NCBI RefSeq assembly: GCF_001641825.1 | Contig: NZ_LRFH01000014.1 | Coordinates: 1-64,000, forward strand | DNA length: 64,000 bases | Source of the DNA: Guyparkeria sp. WRN-7 | GTDB lineage: Bacteria > Pseudomonadota > Gammaproteobacteria > Halothiobacillales > Halothiobacillaceae | Direction of reading: 5' to 3' | Shown: one piece after another, positions 61,524-64,000 of the stretch | How positions within the stretch are numbered: position 1 is the first letter of the stretch | Layout of the letters: each line of letters opens with the position of its first letter | Notes under the pieces: model-generated | Told to the model about the DNA's origin: nothing | Database searches by the model: none | What the model saw: the letters and a program-made list of their open reading frames with translations, nothing else | Made by a program: the position numbers and the translations under genes

Positions 61524-63647
61524 ATGAACAACGTCCTGCTGCTTGGCTGGATATCCCTGCTGCTCTTTTCGGCGAGCCTGCAGGCGGCGCCCCTTTCCCC
61601 CGAAGAAAAGGCCTTTCTCGAACGACACCCCACGGTCACCATCGCCATGATGACCGACCACCCGCCGTTCAGCTTCGTGCGCGACGGCCAGGTCGTCGGC
61701 TTCGAGCACGATCTGCTGGAACTGATCGCCGCGGACACCGGGCTCGCCTTCGACAAGGAGTACGGCACCTGGAGCGAATCGTTACAGCGATTCAGGCGCG
61801 GCGAGGTCGACATGATCGCCAGCATCTCCTATCGACAGGAGCGCACGGACTTCGCGCGCTACACCGAGCCTTATTACACGCTCCCGATTTTCGTCTTCGT
61901 CCGTGACGACTTTGGTGACTACAGCGGCATCGCCGATCTCGCCGGGCTCAAGGTGGGAGTTCTGCGCGACATCTTCTACGAGAGCGATCTGCGCGAGGCA
62001 GGCGGGATGGAGCTGGTCCGCTTCGACACCCATCAGGAGCTGACACGGGCCCTGGTGGTGGGCGAGATCGACGCGCTGGTGCAGAACCTCTCCAACATCA
62101 ACCACATCATCAAGCAGCGCGCCTACACCAATATCCGCATCGCCGGTGAACTGAACCTTCCCGGTCTGGGCGTGGAAGACCTGCGTTTTGGCAGCAACGC
62201 CCGCCAGCCCGCGCTCAACTCGATTCTCCAGAAGGGATTGAGCGACGTCACGCCCCAGGAATGGGAAAGCCTGACGGCCAAGTGGCTGGACGTGCGCAAC
62301 CTGGAACCGGCAACGGGCATCCGCCTGACTGCAGCGGAGCGCGCCTACCTGGAACAGGAAGGCCCGATCGACATCTGCATCGATCCCAACTGGATGCCCT
62401 TCGAGCGCTTCAACGAAAACGGCGACTACGAAGGCATCAGCGCGGATTACTTCGCCCTGTTCGAAAAGACGCTCTCTGCCGAATTCCGCCCGGTGACCAC
62501 CGAGACATGGACGCAGTCGGTCGAGTATCTGCAAGCGGGCAAATGCGACCTGTTCAGCCTCGCCATGCGCACCCCCAAGCGGGAGGAATACCTCGACTTC
62601 ACCGACAGCTACATCAAGACCCCGCTGGTGATCGCCACCCGGGCGGACGTGGCCTTCATCAACGACGTCGGCGACCTGCAGGGCCGCAAGATCGCCATCC
62701 CGGCGCTGTACGCGTTTGCCGAACTCCTCGAGAACGATTACCCCGAACTTGACCTGATCGCGGTGGAAGACATCGACGCCGGGCTCGACAAGGTGCGCAG
62801 TGGCGAGGTGTTCGGCTACATCGGCACGCTCGCCACCATCGGCTACAAGCTGCAGACCGAATACACCGGCGATTTGCGCATCACCGGCGACACCGGCAAG
62901 TCATGGGACCTGGGGGTGGCCGTGCGAGAGGACCGCCCGGTCCTTTACGGCATCATGGAGAAGGCGGTCGCCAGCATCACCGAACAAGAGCGGCGCAGCA
63001 TCAACAACAAGTGGATAGCCATCCGCTACCAGGAACGGGTCGACTACACCCTGCTGTGGCAAGTGGTCGGCTTCTTCGTCGTGGTGCTGCTGATCGGAGC
63101 GCTCGTGTATCTCAAGCAGGCCAGCCTGAAACGAAAACTCGAAGCCGCCTATCAACAGGCCGAGCGGCTGGCGGTGACCGACAAGCTCACCGGCATATAC
63201 AACCGCCACCGGCTCGACCAGGTGCTCGAGGAGGCGATCCACAAGGCGGAGCGTTACGACGAGGCCTTCGGCGTCATCATCCTGGATGTCGACCTGTTCA
63301 AGGAAATCAACGACCGCTTCGGCCACCGCACCGGCGATCTCGTCCTGCGCGAGTTCGTCGAGGTGCTGCGCGCCAACTGCCGCCAGACCGACATCCTCGG
63401 CCGCTGGGGCGGCGAGGAATTCCTCATCATCGCCCCGCATGCCGAGACGCATGCCCTGCTGGCCCTGGCGGAAAAACTGCGCGCGGCCATCGAAACGACT
63501 CGCTTCAGCGAAGTCGAACGGGCAACCACCAGCATCGGCGCCAGCCTCTACCGGGTCGGCGACACCCCCGACACGCTGATCAAGCGCGCCGACGACGCCC
63601 TGTACGATGCCAAGCGGCAGGGGCGGAATCGCGTCGCGTTGCGATAA
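61524..63647 (+). CDS. Diguanylate cyclase with two periplasmic solute-binding domains
   Basis: Sensor that makes cyclic-di-GMP. The 707-residue protein has a signal sequence (1-21) and two SBP_bac_3 domains (about 25-255 and 275-500), as in BvgS-type sensors. A membrane helix (about 509-530) and a short helical linker precede the GGDEF domain (about 545-705). GGEEF at 629-633 is catalytically intact, and RQTD at 620-623 is an inhibitory I-site at the canonical five-residue distance. The ligand is unknown; amino acids or other small polar solutes are usual. The 285-bp region before it has no clear promoter. Confidence 0.92.
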   Translation: MNNVLLLGWISLLLFSASLQAAPLSPEEKAFLERHPTVTIAMMTDHPPFSFVRDGQVVGFEHDLLELIAADTGLAFDKEYGTWSESLQRFRRGEVDMIASISYRQERTDFARYTEPYYTLPIFVFVRDDFGDYSGIADLAGLKVGVLRDIFYESDLREAGGMELVRFDTHQELTRALVVGEIDALVQNLSNINHIIKQRAYTNIRIAGELNLPGLGVEDLRFGSNARQPALNSILQKGLSDVTPQEWESLTAKWLDVRNLEPATGIRLTAAERAYLEQEGPIDICIDPNWMPFERFNENGDYEGISADYFALFEKTLSAEFRPVTTETWTQSVEYLQAGKCDLFSLAMRTPKREEYLDFTDSYIKTPLVIATRADVAFINDVGDLQGRKIAIPALYAFAELLENDYPELDLIAVEDIDAGLDKVRSGEVFGYIGTLATIGYKLQTEYTGDLRITGDTGKSWDLGVAVREDRPVLYGIMEKAVASITEQERRSINNKWIAIRYQERVDYTLLWQVVGFFVVVLLIGALVYLKQASLKRKLEAAYQQAERLAVTDKLTGIYNRHRLDQVLEEAIHKAERYDEAFGVIILDVDLFKEINDRFGHRTGDLVLREFVEVLRANCRQTDILGRWGGEEFLIIAPHAETHALLALAEKLRAAIETTRFSEVERATTSIGASLYRVGDTPDTLIKRADDALYDAKRQGRNRVALR

Positions 63648-63729
63648 CCCGCGGGGAGTCACCGGCCTCCGCCTTAACCGGGTGACAGGCAGGCGTGGCC
63701 GCCTGCCCGCCCCAGGGCCCCTGCCCTGG

Positions 63730-64000
63730 CTAGGCGTCTTTGACCCCGGCCGTGACCGGGTCCAGCGGGTTGCCATCCGCGTCGCGGAGCTGATTGTCGT
63801 AGGCCGCCTGGAGGCCCGTGTCGCGCTCTTCCTCCTCGGGCTCCTCTTCGCCGATGGTGCGCGGGTACAGGGGTGACAGGATGGCGACCACGACACCGAT
63901 TGCCGCGAAAACGGCGAACGCGTCGGCGTAGCCGAATGCCTCGACCAGCACGCCAACAACGGGCGAGCCGATCGCCTGCCCGAGCGATACCGCGATGAAC
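63730..64000 (-). CDS. MFS transporter, C-terminal part (cut by window edge)
   Basis: Partial gene whose 5' end is beyond the right edge. The visible 89 codons encode the last two membrane helices (SLGQAIGSPVVGVLVEAFGYADAF and AVFAAIGVVVAIL in shape), followed by an acidic tail of about 45 residues beginning EEEPEEEERD. Helices 11-12 of the major facilitator fold and the adjacent loop fit well. The substrate cannot be judged. It converges with the diguanylate cyclase gene. Confidence 0.7.
   Translation of the reverse strand, partial: FIAVSLGQAIGSPVVGVLVEAFGYADAFAVFAAIGVVVAILSPLYPRTIGEEEPEEEERDTGLQAAYDNQLRDADGNPLDPVTAGVKDA

Noticed and set aside
63688-63729. Two GC-rich hairpins between the diguanylate cyclase and MFS genes as terminators
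   Set aside because: GGCAGGCG/CGCCTGCC and CCAGGGC/GCCCTGG are good stems, but neither is followed by a T-run on either strand, so termination is not supported.

Overview
The window is a gene-dense, GC-rich stretch of a gammaproteobacterial chromosome. Almost every gene is core or conserved. No insertion sequence, prophage, integron, CRISPR array, tRNA or rRNA gene lies inside it. The gene orders tyrS/M23 peptidase/anmK/erpA/argC, map-glnD-dapC-dapD, rplU-rpmA-obgE-proB, yffB-dapE, murJ-ribF, tesA/ybbA-ybbP and DUF4124-ntrB-ntrC are gammaproteobacterial. The many small c-type cytochromes, the Cu/Ag efflux operon and the overall gene style would fit a respiratory, possibly sulfur-oxidising lineage such as Halothiobacillaceae; that placement is inference only.

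Layout. 0-7 kb: tyrS on the minus strand, followed by three tandem strong promoters that point off the left edge, probably to an rRNA operon. An M23 endopeptidase and anmK (cell-wall turnover and recycling) run on the plus strand, and argC, erpA and a short citrate synthase on the minus strand. 7-16.7 kb: a CLC-type anion transporter, a TlpA-like lipoprotein, then map-glnD-rluA and dapC-dapD (nitrogen signalling and lysine/peptidoglycan precursors). 16.7-22.6 kb: a methyltransferase behind phoBR, with a recognisable Pho box before phoB; nadC; a cytochrome c; yffB-dapE. 22.6-27 kb: rplU-rpmA-obgE-proB behind a strong promoter with a hairpin leader, and a KamA-type radical SAM protein. 27-35.8 kb: a PQQ-type sugar dehydrogenase, then a copper/silver efflux operon (CopL-like small protein, CusC, CusB with three tandem metal-binding domains, CusA) and a DUF302 protein. 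35.8-45.7 kb: an FMN glutamate-synthase-like membrane protein, rmuC, ribF, murJ, and the head-to-head tesA/ybbA-ybbP locus. 45.7-52 kb: a ParA-like ATPase, ntrBC behind a sigma-54-type promoter and NtrC enhancer, a DUF4124 protein, and sirB2-purE-purK. 52-58.4 kb: a CbiM-like membrane protein, cytochrome c, fetAB, a three-heme membrane-anchored cytochrome, and recG. 58.4-64 kb: a three-gene exported-protein cluster ending in an OmpA-domain protein, a periplasmic-sensor diguanylate cyclase, and the C-terminal end of an MFS transporter.

How it fits together. Two global nutrient circuits are visible with cis elements: PhoBR autoregulation and sigma-54/NtrC control of ntrBC, with glnD supplying the nitrogen signal. 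Peptidoglycan supply and turnover recur (dapC, dapD, dapE, anmK, M23 peptidase, murJ). No wholly unknown multi-gene system stands out. The best candidates for new biology are the duplicated metal-binding and heme modules (cusB, the triple cytochrome), the exported three-gene cluster at 58.5-61.2 kb, the CLC protein with a non-canonical filter, and several regulatory sites. Start codons were chosen from Shine-Dalgarno sequences, promoters and family length, so several genes are shorter than their longest open frame.
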